A stretch of DNA of 64,000 nucleotides, taken from WLXB01 sp040221475. GTDB taxonomy: Bacteria; Pseudomonadota; Alphaproteobacteria; Rhodospirillales; Rhodospirillaceae. Where the stretch lies: the NCBI GenBank assembly GCA_040221475.1, contig JAVKEJ010000053.1, positions 496,001 through 560,000 of the forward strand, in the 5' to 3' direction. This document shows positions 1 to 8,417 of this stretch, one piece after another. The notes beneath the pieces were generated by a model. That model did no database searches. It worked only from the letters and a program-made list of their open reading frames with translations, and was not told the DNA's origin. A program made the position numbers and the translations under genes. Each line of letters begins with the position of its first letter. The stretch's first letter is position 1.

Positions 1-354
1 TCCGTTTGCGTCGGCTTCCATACCCTGGATTAACGCAATAAGAGAATCCTTGGGGAGGTTGCAGTGCTGGATTACGTCCCTTAACCCAAGGGCGAGGGGG
101 TCAGTTAGGGGGCGCATATCCTGCTCCTTGCTGAAGCTTTTCTCGACAATCATCCGCCACTCATCCAGGGCAGAAAGTTTGGCAGATTTGCTTAAACCTC
201 CATCGGCAATGTCATCGAGGGCTTTGCTATAAGCATAAAGTGCGAATAACGCTTGGCGACGAAATTTAGACTGCAGCAGCATGGGCCAATAGAACGAACT
301 TCTGGCCGCGCGGACGCGTTTGGCAATTTCTGCATGGGCCAAGTCTAAATTCAC
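1..354 (-). CDS. hpnD: Presqualene diphosphate synthase HpnD, N-terminal part (cut by window edge)
   Basis: This is the first 118 codons of a trans-isoprenyl diphosphate synthase of the HpnD type, which with HpnC and HpnE makes squalene for hopanoids. Visible are the SSFYWPM segment near residue 20, the F-R-R-Q-A-L-F-A-L-Y-A-Y helix, and the first aspartate-rich motif LDDIAD, which binds Mg-diphosphate. The start is a GTG at 354-352 that overlaps the TGA of hpnC (GTGA), so the two genes are translationally coupled. The remaining two thirds, with the second aspartate motif, lie outside the window. HpnC and HpnD are related, but HpnD directly after HpnC is the usual order, so the assignment is fairly safe. 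Confidence 0.85.
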   Translation of the reverse strand, partial: MNLDLAHAEIAKRVRAARSSFYWPMLLQSKFRRQALFALYAYSKALDDIADGGLSKSAKLSALDEWRMIVEKSFSKEQDMRPLTDPLALGLRDVIQHCNLPKDSLIALIQGMEADANG

Positions 355-1196
355 AGTCGCAGAAACCTTTTTATGCCAGCGCCACCAGCCAGCATCCAGT
401 CTCTCTTGGTGAGGGACACCTTAGTGCTTATAGGGTCGTTATGCCGGAGACGATATGACAGTTGGCGTGCAAGTTTAATGCATATGGCGGCTTCGGTTGC
501 CAGTCCCCTATGGCGCAGAACGGTGGGCAGTTTCAGCGCGCGTTCGAGCAGAATGTCGGTGTGATCGAGCATGCGGTCCAGTGTGGTCCGCAGTCCAGCA
601 GTTATGGACGGCTTTTTAAGATCATTTGCTGAGGTGCCGTCTTTTGTCATCCAATCGTTCGGAATATAAAGGCGCTTGAGACTGACCCAATCTTGCTTTG
701 CATCTTGGATATGATTGGTGATTTGCAGGGCACTACACAGTGCATCACTGCTGGCTGTATCGATCTCTTCGCCATGCAACGCGATGAGGAACCGACCGAC
801 AGGGCAAGCCGAAAACCGGCAATAGTTTAGCAAGTCACCCCAGGTGCGGCAGGGCTTGTTTAGCGCATCGTGTTTGAAAGCCTCTAACAAATCAGTCGCT
901 AGGTTGAAGTCCAGGCCACGGCTTTCTATGTGATCTTTTAGATGATTTGCGCTGTCGAGATCTTCTTGCAGAGCAGTGGTGGGTGCTTTTGATGGATTGG
1001 CTTTGCTTCGAAACACCTGTTCCATTCCAGTCAAACGGGCCATTTTTTCTGTGGCCTCAATGATCGGGGAGTCAGCAATATCATCCGCCCGGCGAGCGAA
1101 ACGATAATAGGCGTGCACGTCTGTTCTCAGGTCTTTGGGGATGAGCAGGCTGCCGACCGGGAAGTTCTCTGTCTGTCGTGTTTTTGTTTGGGTCAT
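351..1196 (-). CDS. hpnC: Squalene synthase-family protein HpnC
   Basis: This 281-residue protein is of the squalene/phytoene synthase fold. In hopanoid producers HpnC converts the presqualene diphosphate made by HpnD to hydroxysqualene. Seen directly: the N-terminal ENFPVGSLL motif typical of HpnC, the first aspartate motif RRADDIAD near residue 37, and the second motif HIQDAKQDW. I chose ATG 1196 because the family motif follows within 12 residues; the open frame continues upstream to 1376 but that stretch overlaps the divergent gene and is not family-like. It overlaps hpnD by four bases. The 65 bases between its start and the divergent gene at 1262 must hold both promoters. Confidence 0.9.
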   Translation of the reverse strand: MTQTKTRQTENFPVGSLLIPKDLRTDVHAYYRFARRADDIADSPIIEATEKMARLTGMEQVFRSKANPSKAPTTALQEDLDSANHLKDHIESRGLDFNLATDLLEAFKHDALNKPCRTWGDLLNYCRFSACPVGRFLIALHGEEIDTASSDALCSALQITNHIQDAKQDWVSLKRLYIPNDWMTKDGTSANDLKKPSITAGLRTTLDRMLDHTDILLERALKLPTVLRHRGLATEAAICIKLARQLSYRLRHNDPISTKVSLTKRDWMLAGGAGIKRFLRL

Positions 1197-1261
1197 GGAT
1201 GCGTTGTAGACGAAGGTGAGCCTGTAGTGTAGGCGAGGATATGAGCAGGGAATAGGGATTG

Positions 1262-2113
1262 ATGCCAGCGACCAAGACACTTTCTTACTGTGCGAGCCTG
1301 GTAGAGCGCCATAACCGCGATAGATTTCTGACGGCCTTATTTGCTCCGGTCGCGGTGCGGGAGCGCTTAATGACACTCTATGCCTTCAATGTGGAAATAG
1401 CGCGCATCCGCGAAACCGTGACCGAGCCCATGATCGGCCAGATGCGTCTGCAGTGGTGGCGGGACACCCTGACGGCCATTTCAGAGGGAAAAGGGCCGCC
1501 AAAGGGGCACCCTGTCGCGGAATCCTTGGCGGACTTAGTTGAGGGGATGAAGCTCTCTGCCACTTACTTTCATGATTTATTGGCAGCCCGCGAACAGGAT
1601 ATGGAGGATGAGCCGCCCGGCACCCTCGATGATCTGGTGGAGTATTGCCGGGGAACGTCTGCAACTCTGTCCCACTTGGCGTTGGAAGCGCTGGATGTGA
1701 AGGATGAAAAAACCCACTTTGCGGCAGAAAATGTTGGTATTGCCTGGGCGCTAACGGGCATAGCGCGCGCCGTTCATTTTTATGCGGCGGCGGGACGGAC
1801 CTTTTTACCAGGAGAAGCTTTAACAGCGCATGGTTTGGCCATCCAGGACCTGCAAGACCCGAAGACCATTGGCCCGGCTCAGGGTATCATTCGTGATATT
1901 TGCGCACTGGCCCATCATCACCTGCAGATCGCGCGTGAGAATAGACGGGCGATTGATTTGCGCGGTCTGCCGGTTTTATTACCCGCGACGATTTCAACGG
2001 CTTATCTGAAGACCTTGAAAGAGGCGGAATACAAGATTGCCGATCCTCGCGTGGCATTACAAAAGGCGCCGGTTGCCCGGTTGTGGTGGAATGCGTGGCG
2101 AAAAACCTACTGA
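1262..2113 (+). CDS. Squalene/phytoene synthase-fold protein, NDUFAF6-like
   Basis: This 283-residue protein has the overall squalene/phytoene synthase pattern (start YCASLVERHNRDRFL, then YAFNVEIARIRE and MRLQWWRDTL). Where true synthases have the DDxxD metal site it reads NVEIA, and at the second site it reads ARAVHFY. It is therefore probably not a prenyl synthase. The best family match is the NDUFAF6 group, which in mitochondria assists respiratory complex I assembly; this is inference from motif loss and the QWWRD signature. A TTG three bases upstream (1259) could also start it; ATG 1262 is preferred. It is transcribed divergently from hpnC and converges with trmFO three bases downstream, leaving no room for a separate terminator. 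Confidence 0.75.
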   Translation: MPATKTLSYCASLVERHNRDRFLTALFAPVAVRERLMTLYAFNVEIARIRETVTEPMIGQMRLQWWRDTLTAISEGKGPPKGHPVAESLADLVEGMKLSATYFHDLLAAREQDMEDEPPGTLDDLVEYCRGTSATLSHLALEALDVKDEKTHFAAENVGIAWALTGIARAVHFYAAAGRTFLPGEALTAHGLAIQDLQDPKTIGPAQGIIRDICALAHHHLQIARENRRAIDLRGLPVLLPATISTAYLKTLKEAEYKIADPRVALQKAPVARLWWNAWRKTY

Positions 2114-2116
2114 GCG

Positions 2117-3493
2117 TTATTCGGCAGCTTCTGCTGGTATGTTTAGCCAGGATTGCAGATCTCTTTTCCCACGGGCGGCATAAGCACCCTTACGATCCCG
2201 CCCTTTGAGTTTGCGTCCGTTTTCTTTTAGTCCTTCGGTTCCTTCAAGATCGGGGAACAAACCAAAATTGATGTTCATGGGTTGGTACGTCTCTTCCAAA
2301 GCACCGCCTGTGATATGCCCTTTTAGAGCCCCAAGCGCGGTTGTCAGGGGCGGAGGGGTAAAGGTTTGCCCTAACCGTTCGGCGGCGGCAAAGCGCCCGA
2401 CCAAAAGACCGACTGCCGCACTCTCGATATATCCTTCGCACCCTGTGATTTGGCCAGCAAAACGAATACGGGGCATGGCCTTGAGACGGAAGGTGTCGTC
2501 CAGTAGGCGTGGCGCATTGAGGAAGGTGTTGCGGTGGATGCCACCCAGACGGACAAACTCAGCTTTCTCTAACCCAGGGATAGACTGGAAAACCTCTTTC
2601 TGTGCGCCATACTTCAACTTCGTCTGGAAGCCGACCATGTTATAGAGGGTGCCGAGGGCATTATCCTGACGCAGTTGAACGACGGCCCAGGCTTTTACAT
2701 CGGGTTGGTGCGGATTGGTCAGGCCCACTGGCTTCATCGGGCCATAGCGCAGCGTTTCACGGCCTCGCTCCGCCATGACTTCAATGGGCAGGCAGCCTTC
2801 AAAGTAGGGTGTGTTTTTTTCCCATTCTTTAAATTCGGTCTTTTCACCTTCGATCAGAGCGTCGAGGAAAGTGTTGTATTGCGCCTGATCCATCGGACAG
2901 TTGATGTAATCAGAGCCTTCGCCTTTATCGTAGCGGGATTGAAACCAAGCTTTGTCAAAGTCGATGCTATCCTTGGTGACGATGGGTGCGATGGCATCGA
3001 AAAAGGCGAGAGAGTCTTCCCCGGTCAGACCACAGATCGCCTCACTTAAGGCTGGTGAGGTGAGGGGGCCGGTGGCGATAATAACACTGTCCCAGTCTTC
3101 AGGCGGGAGACCGGCAATCTCTTCTCTGGCGATAGTGATCAGGGGGGTATTCTCAATCGCCCGGTGCACGGCCTGAGAAAAGCCGTCACGATCAACCGCA
3201 AGGGCAGAGCCTGCCGGGACTTTATGGGTATCTCCGCACTTCAAAATCAAGGACTCGAGTGCCCGCATTTCGTGGTGGAGCAGTCCCACCGCGTTGAAGA
3301 CAGAGTCGTCTGATCGAAATGAATTGGAGCAGACCAATTCTGCCAGGCGATCTGACGAATGAGCATCGGTCATGCGTACAGGCCGCATTTCGTGCAGGAC
3401 AACCGGAATGCCGGCTTGTGCGATCTGCCAAGCGGCTTCAGAGCCTGCGAGACCGCCGCCAACAATATGAATCGGTTTTGGGTTTTCTAACAT
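2117..3493 (-). CDS. trmFO: Methylenetetrahydrofolate-tRNA-(uracil-5-)-methyltransferase TrmFO
   Basis: TrmFO makes 5-methyluridine at position 54 of the tRNA T-loop, using methylenetetrahydrofolate and FAD instead of SAM. The 458-residue protein begins with the FAD-binding GGGLAGSEAAWQ glycine motif, followed by HEMRP and the family signature LVCSNSFRSDD with a conserved cysteine near residue 55. The later segments YINCPMDQAQY, FEGCLPIEVMAERG and the GQITGCEGYIESAA block near residue 350 are all typical of TrmFO and separate it from MnmG/GidA. Length matches the family (about 450). It is a single gene, convergent with the NDUFAF6-like gene. Confidence 0.95.
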   Translation of the reverse strand: MLENPKPIHIVGGGLAGSEAAWQIAQAGIPVVLHEMRPVRMTDAHSSDRLAELVCSNSFRSDDSVFNAVGLLHHEMRALESLILKCGDTHKVPAGSALAVDRDGFSQAVHRAIENTPLITIAREEIAGLPPEDWDSVIIATGPLTSPALSEAICGLTGEDSLAFFDAIAPIVTKDSIDFDKAWFQSRYDKGEGSDYINCPMDQAQYNTFLDALIEGEKTEFKEWEKNTPYFEGCLPIEVMAERGRETLRYGPMKPVGLTNPHQPDVKAWAVVQLRQDNALGTLYNMVGFQTKLKYGAQKEVFQSIPGLEKAEFVRLGGIHRNTFLNAPRLLDDTFRLKAMPRIRFAGQITGCEGYIESAAVGLLVGRFAAAERLGQTFTPPPLTTALGALKGHITGGALEETYQPMNINFGLFPDLEGTEGLKENGRKLKGRDRKGAYAARGKRDLQSWLNIPAEAAE

Positions 3494-3601
3494 GCTGTGG
3501 GGGATAGCGGGGTCCGGGACGTCTGTCCAGAGTCTTCAATAGTACTCAACAGTCGAGGACTCGGGTGTTACTATGTACGGGCGCATTGTGAAGGATTAGA
3601 A

Positions 3602-3994
3602 ATGTCAGATCAGAATTTTTATGTGGTTGGCGGGGAGTATGCCGATACGTCCTTTGAGCAGATTGTCGGCGGCGGTGAGCCAGAAGTCCATGGCCCATTT
3701 CCAGAGCGGCAGGCTAAGGAGTTTTGGCGTTCTATTACGGGCAAGACGATCGATAATGCGATGGTCCGATATGTCCTTAAAGCCGAGGATGAAATCAACG
3801 GCAAGGTCTATTGGGTTGTGGGTGGAGAATATGCCGACACGAAGTTTGAGGATCTGGCACTTGGTCAAGACTTAGAAGTTTTTGGGCCCTTTGAAAAATG
3901 GGAAGCCTTAGGGTTTTGGCGCGGCATTACGGCCAAGTCTGTCGACAATGCGTTGGTGCGGTATGATATTCGCAAGAATTGGACAGAGACATAA
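3602..3994 (+). CDS. DUF4170 protein with two tandem domain copies
   Basis: This 130-residue protein of unknown function belongs, by recognition, to the alphaproteobacterial DUF4170 group. Usual members have one domain of about 70 residues; here there are two. Copy 1 (residues about 1-66) and copy 2 (about 67-130) both carry WVVGGEYADT-type strands (FYVVGGEYADTSFE and YWVVGGEYADTKFE), then GPF, FWR.ITxKxxDNAxVRY. ATG 3602 is chosen because it directly precedes the first repeat; an upstream in-frame start at 3497 adds sequence unlike the family. It is cytosolic, with no signal peptide. The downstream SUMF1-type gene starts 15 bases later and may be co-transcribed. Confidence 0.8.
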   Translation: MSDQNFYVVGGEYADTSFEQIVGGGEPEVHGPFPERQAKEFWRSITGKTIDNAMVRYVLKAEDEINGKVYWVVGGEYADTKFEDLALGQDLEVFGPFEKWEALGFWRGITAKSVDNALVRYDIRKNWTET

Positions 3995-4009
3995 AGCCCG
4001 CACAATAGG

Positions 4010-4855
4010 ATGCCCACAAGACTAACGCTGTGCTTTCCAGCGGCTGTTTTCATGGCTTTTGTCGTTTTGATCTCAGTCTCTATTCAGGGTGGTGATCCGG
4101 CTGAGTCTCGATATTTTAAAGATTGTGAGACCTGTCCAGAAATGGTGGTGGTGCCAACCGGCCAGTTCAGGCAGGGCGATCTGACCGGCGCGGGTGATGC
4201 CGATGAGCACCCAGTTCGCACGGTCGTGTTTTCCCGGCCGTTTGCTTTATCCCGCCACGAGATCACGTACGCTCTTTGGGATCAGTGTGTATTGGCTGAG
4301 AAGTGTACAAGCCTGTCAGAAGCAGATTTGCCTGCTGAAACGCGATCACAGCACCCCGTTCAAAATGTCAGTTGGTTAGAAGCCCAAGAATTTGTGACCT
4401 GGCTATCCGAAATCAGTCGTCAGAGTTACCGCTTACCGACGGAATCTGAATATGAATATGCAGCGCGCGCAGGGGCAACCTTACGCTACTCCTGGGGCGA
4501 TACGCCGCAACGTCAGCACTCAAACTATGGAGCAGAGGAGTGTTGCGGCGGAGCTGCTGAAGGTTTTGACCTGTGGTCGGAGACCGGCCCAGTGGGTTCT
4601 CTCACCATGAACCCATTTGGACTCTTCGATATGGCAGGCAATGTTCAAGAGTGGGTGGCTGATTGCTGGAGTGAGGATTATACGAATGCGCCAGTCAATG
4701 GGGCGGCCAGAGTCGACGGCAATTGTGATTTGCGGGTGCTGCGCGGTGGCTCCTGGTCGAGCACCCCCAAGATGATTCGCCCCGCCAACAGAGACAAAGG
4801 CCCCATAGACGTTGGCTTGCCCTATTACGGATTTCGGGTGGCGCGAGACCTTTAG
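4010..4855 (+). CDS. Secreted SUMF1/FGE-fold protein (copy 1 of 5)
   Basis: This 281-residue protein has a hydrophobic N-terminal signal (residues about 5-25) and then a formylglycine-generating-enzyme-like (SUMF1) domain. Seen: YFKDCETCPEM followed by VVVPTGQF, the RLPTESEYEYAAR block, MAGNVQEWVADCW and RGGSW near the C-terminus, ending GFRVARDL. In true FGE a Cys-x4-Cys pair follows the RGGS(Y/W) block; here it reads SSTPKMIRP with no cysteine, so it is probably not an active formylglycine generator. No sulfatase lies in the window. Of the five paralogues here it is the shortest and the most divergent in cysteine pattern, with extra cysteines at DQCVLAEKC and EECC. It converges with the transporter gene 5 bases downstream. 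Confidence 0.8.
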   Translation: MPTRLTLCFPAAVFMAFVVLISVSIQGGDPAESRYFKDCETCPEMVVVPTGQFRQGDLTGAGDADEHPVRTVVFSRPFALSRHEITYALWDQCVLAEKCTSLSEADLPAETRSQHPVQNVSWLEAQEFVTWLSEISRQSYRLPTESEYEYAARAGATLRYSWGDTPQRQHSNYGAEECCGGAAEGFDLWSETGPVGSLTMNPFGLFDMAGNVQEWVADCWSEDYTNAPVNGAARVDGNCDLRVLRGGSWSSTPKMIRPANRDKGPIDVGLPYYGFRVARDL

Positions 4856-4860
4856 CGCAA

Positions 4861-6114
4861 TCAGCTTATCAGACCAATGACCGCGCCTGTCATGCCTGTC
4901 GCCAGGTTGCCAGCAAGCCACGCCTTCATGCCAAGCGCCAAGGCGTCGTTCTTTCGATCTGGAGCAAGTGTGGCAATGACGGAAACCAGCATCCCAACGC
5001 TGGCGAGGTTGGCAAATCCGCACAGCGCGTAAGTCATGATCAACGTTGAGCGGGTCGAAAGGAGTTCGGGCTCCAAGCCTGCGAGGGCTTGGTAAGCGAC
5101 AAACTCATTGAGAACAGCTTTGGTGCCCATCAACTGCCCTGCGACGAGTGCCTCGCTTGGCGGAATGCCGAACAGGATAACAAGGGGAGAGAAGACCCAA
5201 CCAAAGATGCGATCAACCGTCAGCGTTGTGCCGCCAAACTCTGGAAAAACGCCTAGCATCTGATTGGCCAGCGAGACAAAAGCAAATACCACAATGAGAA
5301 TGGCTATGATGGCCAGAAACAGTTTTAGACCGTCCATTGTACCCTGAACAATTGCATCCATACTGCTGTCATAGGACAGCCTCGACATGTCATCATTTAG
5401 AGTCTCATCAGACGCAACACCTGGAACCATCACACGTGCGATCAGTAGCGCGGCGGGGAGCGAGATCACAGAGGCGGTGATAATATGGCTTGTGGCGCCT
5501 GGTACAATTGGCTCCAAGATTGTTGCGTAAAGGACCAACACGACGCCTGAGACTGTGGCTAATCCCGCGGTCATGACCATGAACAAATCCGCGCGGCTCA
5601 AGGATTTCAAAACGCCCCGAATGAAAAGCGGCGCTTCGACTACGCCAAAAAATAAGTTTGAGGCTGCGCCTAAGCCTGCCCCACCGCTGATGCCAAGGCT
5701 TTTGCGCAGTGCCGCAGACAACCAGTGAATGAGGGTGGGCAACACCTTCCAATGCCAGAGCAAGGCGGCCAAAGCTGAAGTCACGATCACGATGGGAAGA
5801 ATTTGAAAGGCGACCACAACAGAGGTGCCATCGCCCGGGAGCGGGAAAGGCGCGGGGCCACCACCCACGTAGCCAAACACGAAGGCTGAGCCATCGCGTG
5901 CGGCCTGTTCCAGGGCTGCGACGCCTTTGCTGAGAAAGCCAAGCGCAGACCATATGATCGGGACGTTGAGAATGATCAGAGCGAGCCCGATTTGTATGGC
6001 GAGGGCTGTGAAGACCCATTTCCAGGCGACACCCTTGCGGTCTTCACTGAATAGCCAGGCGAGCGCTATCAGGCCGCCGAGTCCTAAAAAGCTGTGCAGC
6101 CAGTTTATCAGCAC
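4861..6114 (-). CDS. Concentrative nucleoside transporter (CNT/NupC family)
   Basis: This 417-residue polytopic inner-membrane protein should import nucleosides by cation symport. Family signs are the N-terminal pair of hydrophobic helices, FVFGYVGGG, the re-entrant segment GAASNLFFGVVEAPLFIRGVL (read as two parts around residues 158-178), SVISLPAALLIARVMVPG, then MGTKAVLNEFVAY and ALCGFANLASVGM near the C-terminus; these last two are core CNT substrate-site motifs. The start is GTG 6114, preceded by AAGGAG about 10 bases upstream. It is the last gene of a three-gene minus-strand run (6653-7225, DoxX, CNT) with gaps of -4 and 14 bases, so probably one operon. Confidence 0.9.
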   Translation of the reverse strand: MLINWLHSFLGLGGLIALAWLFSEDRKGVAWKWVFTALAIQIGLALIILNVPIIWSALGFLSKGVAALEQAARDGSAFVFGYVGGGPAPFPLPGDGTSVVVAFQILPIVIVTSALAALLWHWKVLPTLIHWLSAALRKSLGISGGAGLGAASNLFFGVVEAPLFIRGVLKSLSRADLFMVMTAGLATVSGVVLVLYATILEPIVPGATSHIITASVISLPAALLIARVMVPGVASDETLNDDMSRLSYDSSMDAIVQGTMDGLKLFLAIIAILIVVFAFVSLANQMLGVFPEFGGTTLTVDRIFGWVFSPLVILFGIPPSEALVAGQLMGTKAVLNEFVAYQALAGLEPELLSTRSTLIMTYALCGFANLASVGMLVSVIATLAPDRKNDALALGMKAWLAGNLATGMTGAVIGLIS

Positions 6115-6128
6115 CTAAGAGTTACTCC

Positions 6129-6656
6129 TTAGCTGAGTGCCCAACCATGCTGTGGATAACGGAGTTTCAGAAGGCCATCGAACCCAAGCCAGTGTCCTGA
6201 TGGGTAGATGATGAAAATAATATTGAGAATGAAGAACGGCAGAAGCGATGCATCGTAATAACCACCAATGGCGAGATTAAACAGAATGAAAAATCCACCG
6301 ATACTTGAGAGGCGGGTTGCGATGCCAAGAATTAAGCCTAGGCCGACGACAACTTCACCCACCGTGACAATCCAAGATATCAGTGGATAAAGCGGCAGGG
6401 CGAATTCGATTAAGTAGCTATATGCAAAAGAGGCGGGGTTTAACTCTGTCAGTCGTTGTAAAAAAACCGCTTCAAGAAGGTCTGTGGTGAGCCAGCCCTT
6501 GATAATTTTATTTACACCCGCGAGCAGGAAGAAGAGGCCGAATAGAAAACGGAAAAGAATGTTCAAGATAATGCCGGTAAACCTTAGAGGGTTTTGTTTG
6601 ATCCAGGCCCCCGACCAAGAAAACTCTTTCTGGGTTTTAATCACTTCATCTGTCAT
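6129..6656 (-). CDS. DoxX family integral membrane protein
   Basis: This 175-residue protein has four predicted hydrophobic helices, with RFLFGLFFLLAGVNKI in helix 1, a second around LIEFALPLYPLI, GEVVVGLGLILGIATRLSSIGGF in the third and fourth, and the C-terminal YPSGHWLGFDGLL. The pattern (FxxxGxNKxxxG, GxxLxxGxxTR) is that of DoxX-like membrane proteins, whose function is poorly defined and often redox linked. ATG 6656 overlaps the TGA of the upstream gene (ATGA), supporting this start over the longer frame to 6746. The CNT transporter follows after 14 bases. Confidence 0.75.
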   Translation of the reverse strand: MTDEVIKTQKEFSWSGAWIKQNPLRFTGIILNILFRFLFGLFFLLAGVNKIIKGWLTTDLLEAVFLQRLTELNPASFAYSYLIEFALPLYPLISWIVTVGEVVVGLGLILGIATRLSSIGGFFILFNLAIGGYYDASLLPFFILNIIFIIYPSGHWLGFDGLLKLRYPQHGWALS

Positions 6657-7225
6657 TGGGTTGCATCCGCCATTTTTGCTTTTATTTGCCAAGGGGCGGC
6701 ATCTTCGATTGCTTTCATGGATTCGGGGATGCCTAGGCGAACACATTGCCCCAGTGTCGTATTGTCCAGAGCGAACCAGGTGTTTGTGTCGCGGTCAATC
6801 CAAGTGCCACCAATTTCTATCTTGGACTCTGCGACATCCAGGTAAGCCTCTGCAGGCATCATGCTCTCTGCGGAACCATCAGGGCTAAAGGTGTAAATGG
6901 CTGCGGGCCTGCCTTCGTTTGTAATCGGCGCAAACCATTTTGCAAAATAGAACCAGATGGTCGCGATCTGTCCCCAGAAGGTCTTGTTTTTGAAATAGTA
7001 GAGCTTCGAGCTTATTTCTTGGTCTGCATTGGGAGTGCAACGAACATAGGCTTCGCACATGGTGCATAGTTCGCCAAACTGGCTCATCAGGAGAGGGTAA
7101 TCCCCCCAATCTGGTGTGGCCAGAGGGTCTGAGGGTTGTTGAGCAACGGCGATGGAGGCCGGTGAATATAAAAACAGAGACGCTGCAAACGTCCAAGCTG
7201 TGATCGTACGTGTCCAACAGGTCAT
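6653..7225 (-). CDS. Secreted protein of unknown function
   Basis: I do not recognise this 190-residue protein. It has a clear signal peptide: WTRTITAWTFAASLFLYSPA followed by a likely cleavage after SIAVAQ. The mature part begins PSDPLATPDWGDYPLLM and holds a C-x2-C pair (LCTMCEAYVRC, three cysteines within ten residues), then WGQIATIWFYFAKWF and WIDRDTNTWFALDN. It is first in the operon with DoxX and the CNT transporter. The cysteine cluster could bind metal or form disulfides in the periplasm; this is only a suggestion. It starts 69 bases from the divergent nitrilase-family gene, so that gap holds both promoters. Confidence 0.7.
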   Translation of the reverse strand: MTCWTRTITAWTFAASLFLYSPASIAVAQQPSDPLATPDWGDYPLLMSQFGELCTMCEAYVRCTPNADQEISSKLYYFKNKTFWGQIATIWFYFAKWFAPITNEGRPAAIYTFSPDGSAESMMPAEAYLDVAESKIEIGGTWIDRDTNTWFALDNTTLGQCVRLGIPESMKAIEDAAPWQIKAKMADATQ

Positions 7226-7294
7226 GGCTCAGTCCTCCTCCCACCCTTATAGTGCAATGATCAATCTGTTTTGAGAAGAGGAAGGATACCCGCG

Positions 7295-8386
7295 ATGGCT
7301 CTGCTTTGGAAAGCGACTGCTATGCAGACAAATAACGTGATCGTTAACGCGGCTAAAACCCGTGAAGACGCGATGGCGATTGTGAATAAGAGCATTGATC
7401 GTTGGGAAGAGCTGATCATGTGGGCCGCGGGGCGTGGTGGTGGCATGAAAAACCTGGTCGTTTTCCCTGAGTTTAATTTGCAAGGGTTTCCTTTGGGCGA
7501 AACGGCAGATGAATGGATAGAAAAAGCCTGTTTTCAAATCCCAGGCTGCGCCCCTGTGGAACGCTTGCAAAAAATTGCCCAGAAATACGGAATCTATCTC
7601 GGAGCGAATGCGTATGAAGCGCCGCCAGAGTGGCCCGGCCGCTATTTCAATTGCTCCTTTTTGATTGACCCCTCCGGTGAGGTTGTTCTGAAGTATAGAC
7701 GTGTCTCAACGGCTCAGGCTGCATCACCTCACGATGTACTCGACGAATATCTCGATAAACACGGGATTGAAGGCTTATGGCCTGTCGCCAAGACCGAAAT
7801 CGGCAATATTGCGATGATGCCCTGTGGGGAAATTCTGTGGCCTGAAACAGCGCGCTGCCTCATGCTGCGCGGGGCTGAAGTGATTTTGCATCCGACCTCT
7901 GATCATGGATGCTCCGATAAAATGGCCTGGGAGTCCTCCAAACGGGTGAGGGCCGCCGAAAACATGGTCTATTTCGTGTCCGCCAATGCGGGCAAGATTA
8001 TCGGCTCGCCGCCAAATGATACCCACGCCGGTAATTCGAAAATTATCGATTTCCAAGGCCAGGTGATGGTCGAAAGCGGTGTCGCGGGCGAGAGCATAAA
8101 TGCCTCGGCGGTGATTGATATGGATGCTCTGCGCCGGGCACGCTGTACGCCGACAGGCCCATTCGGCGTGAACCGCCTCGCACGTCTCAGAGCGGAGGCG
8201 TATGCGCCTGTGTTTAATGAGGCAGCGTTTTATCCGGTCAATTTGTGGGCCGACAAACCCATGGACTCCAAGCAACGCATTCAGGATGCGCTGATTGAGG
8301 TTATCAAAAAGAAAGTCGATGACGGCATTCTCAATCCGCCGTCCAAAGGTCAAGCCCTTGAAGGTTATGATCTTTGGGGCAGTTGA
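7295..8386 (+). CDS. Nitrilase-superfamily amidohydrolase (carbon-nitrogen hydrolase)
   Basis: This 363-residue cytosolic enzyme hydrolyses a C-N bond in an amide or nitrile. The catalytic triad is visible: Glu in VVFPEFNLQG, Lys in VVLKYRRV and Cys in MMPCGEILWPE, followed by the LRGAEVILHPTS strand. The YFNCSFLIDPSGEVVLKYRR block resembles aliphatic amidase/formamidase-like branches, but the substrate cannot be read from sequence. ATG 7295 is preferred because AGGAAGGA lies about 10 bases upstream; the longer frame starts with TTG at 7271 and lacks such a site. It is probably transcribed with the DUF1838 gene that follows after 31 bases. Confidence 0.85.
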   Translation: MALLWKATAMQTNNVIVNAAKTREDAMAIVNKSIDRWEELIMWAAGRGGGMKNLVVFPEFNLQGFPLGETADEWIEKACFQIPGCAPVERLQKIAQKYGIYLGANAYEAPPEWPGRYFNCSFLIDPSGEVVLKYRRVSTAQAASPHDVLDEYLDKHGIEGLWPVAKTEIGNIAMMPCGEILWPETARCLMLRGAEVILHPTSDHGCSDKMAWESSKRVRAAENMVYFVSANAGKIIGSPPNDTHAGNSKIIDFQGQVMVESGVAGESINASAVIDMDALRRARCTPTGPFGVNRLARLRAEAYAPVFNEAAFYPVNLWADKPMDSKQRIQDALIEVIKKKVDDGILNPPSKGQALEGYDLWGS

Positions 8387-8417
8387 TCAGCACTAACTAT
8401 AATTAGGTGGGAGAGCG

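Noticed and set aside
1197..1376. Sixty-residue N-terminal extension of HpnC
   Set aside because: It overlaps the divergent gene, and the family ENFPVGSLL motif follows directly after the chosen start.
2205..2645. Open frame antisense to trmFO
   Set aside because: It is a shadow of the trmFO coding sequence with composition typical of an antisense frame.
4010..4855. Active formylglycine-generating enzyme
   Set aside because: The catalytic cysteine pair after the RGGS block is missing and no sulfatase is nearby.
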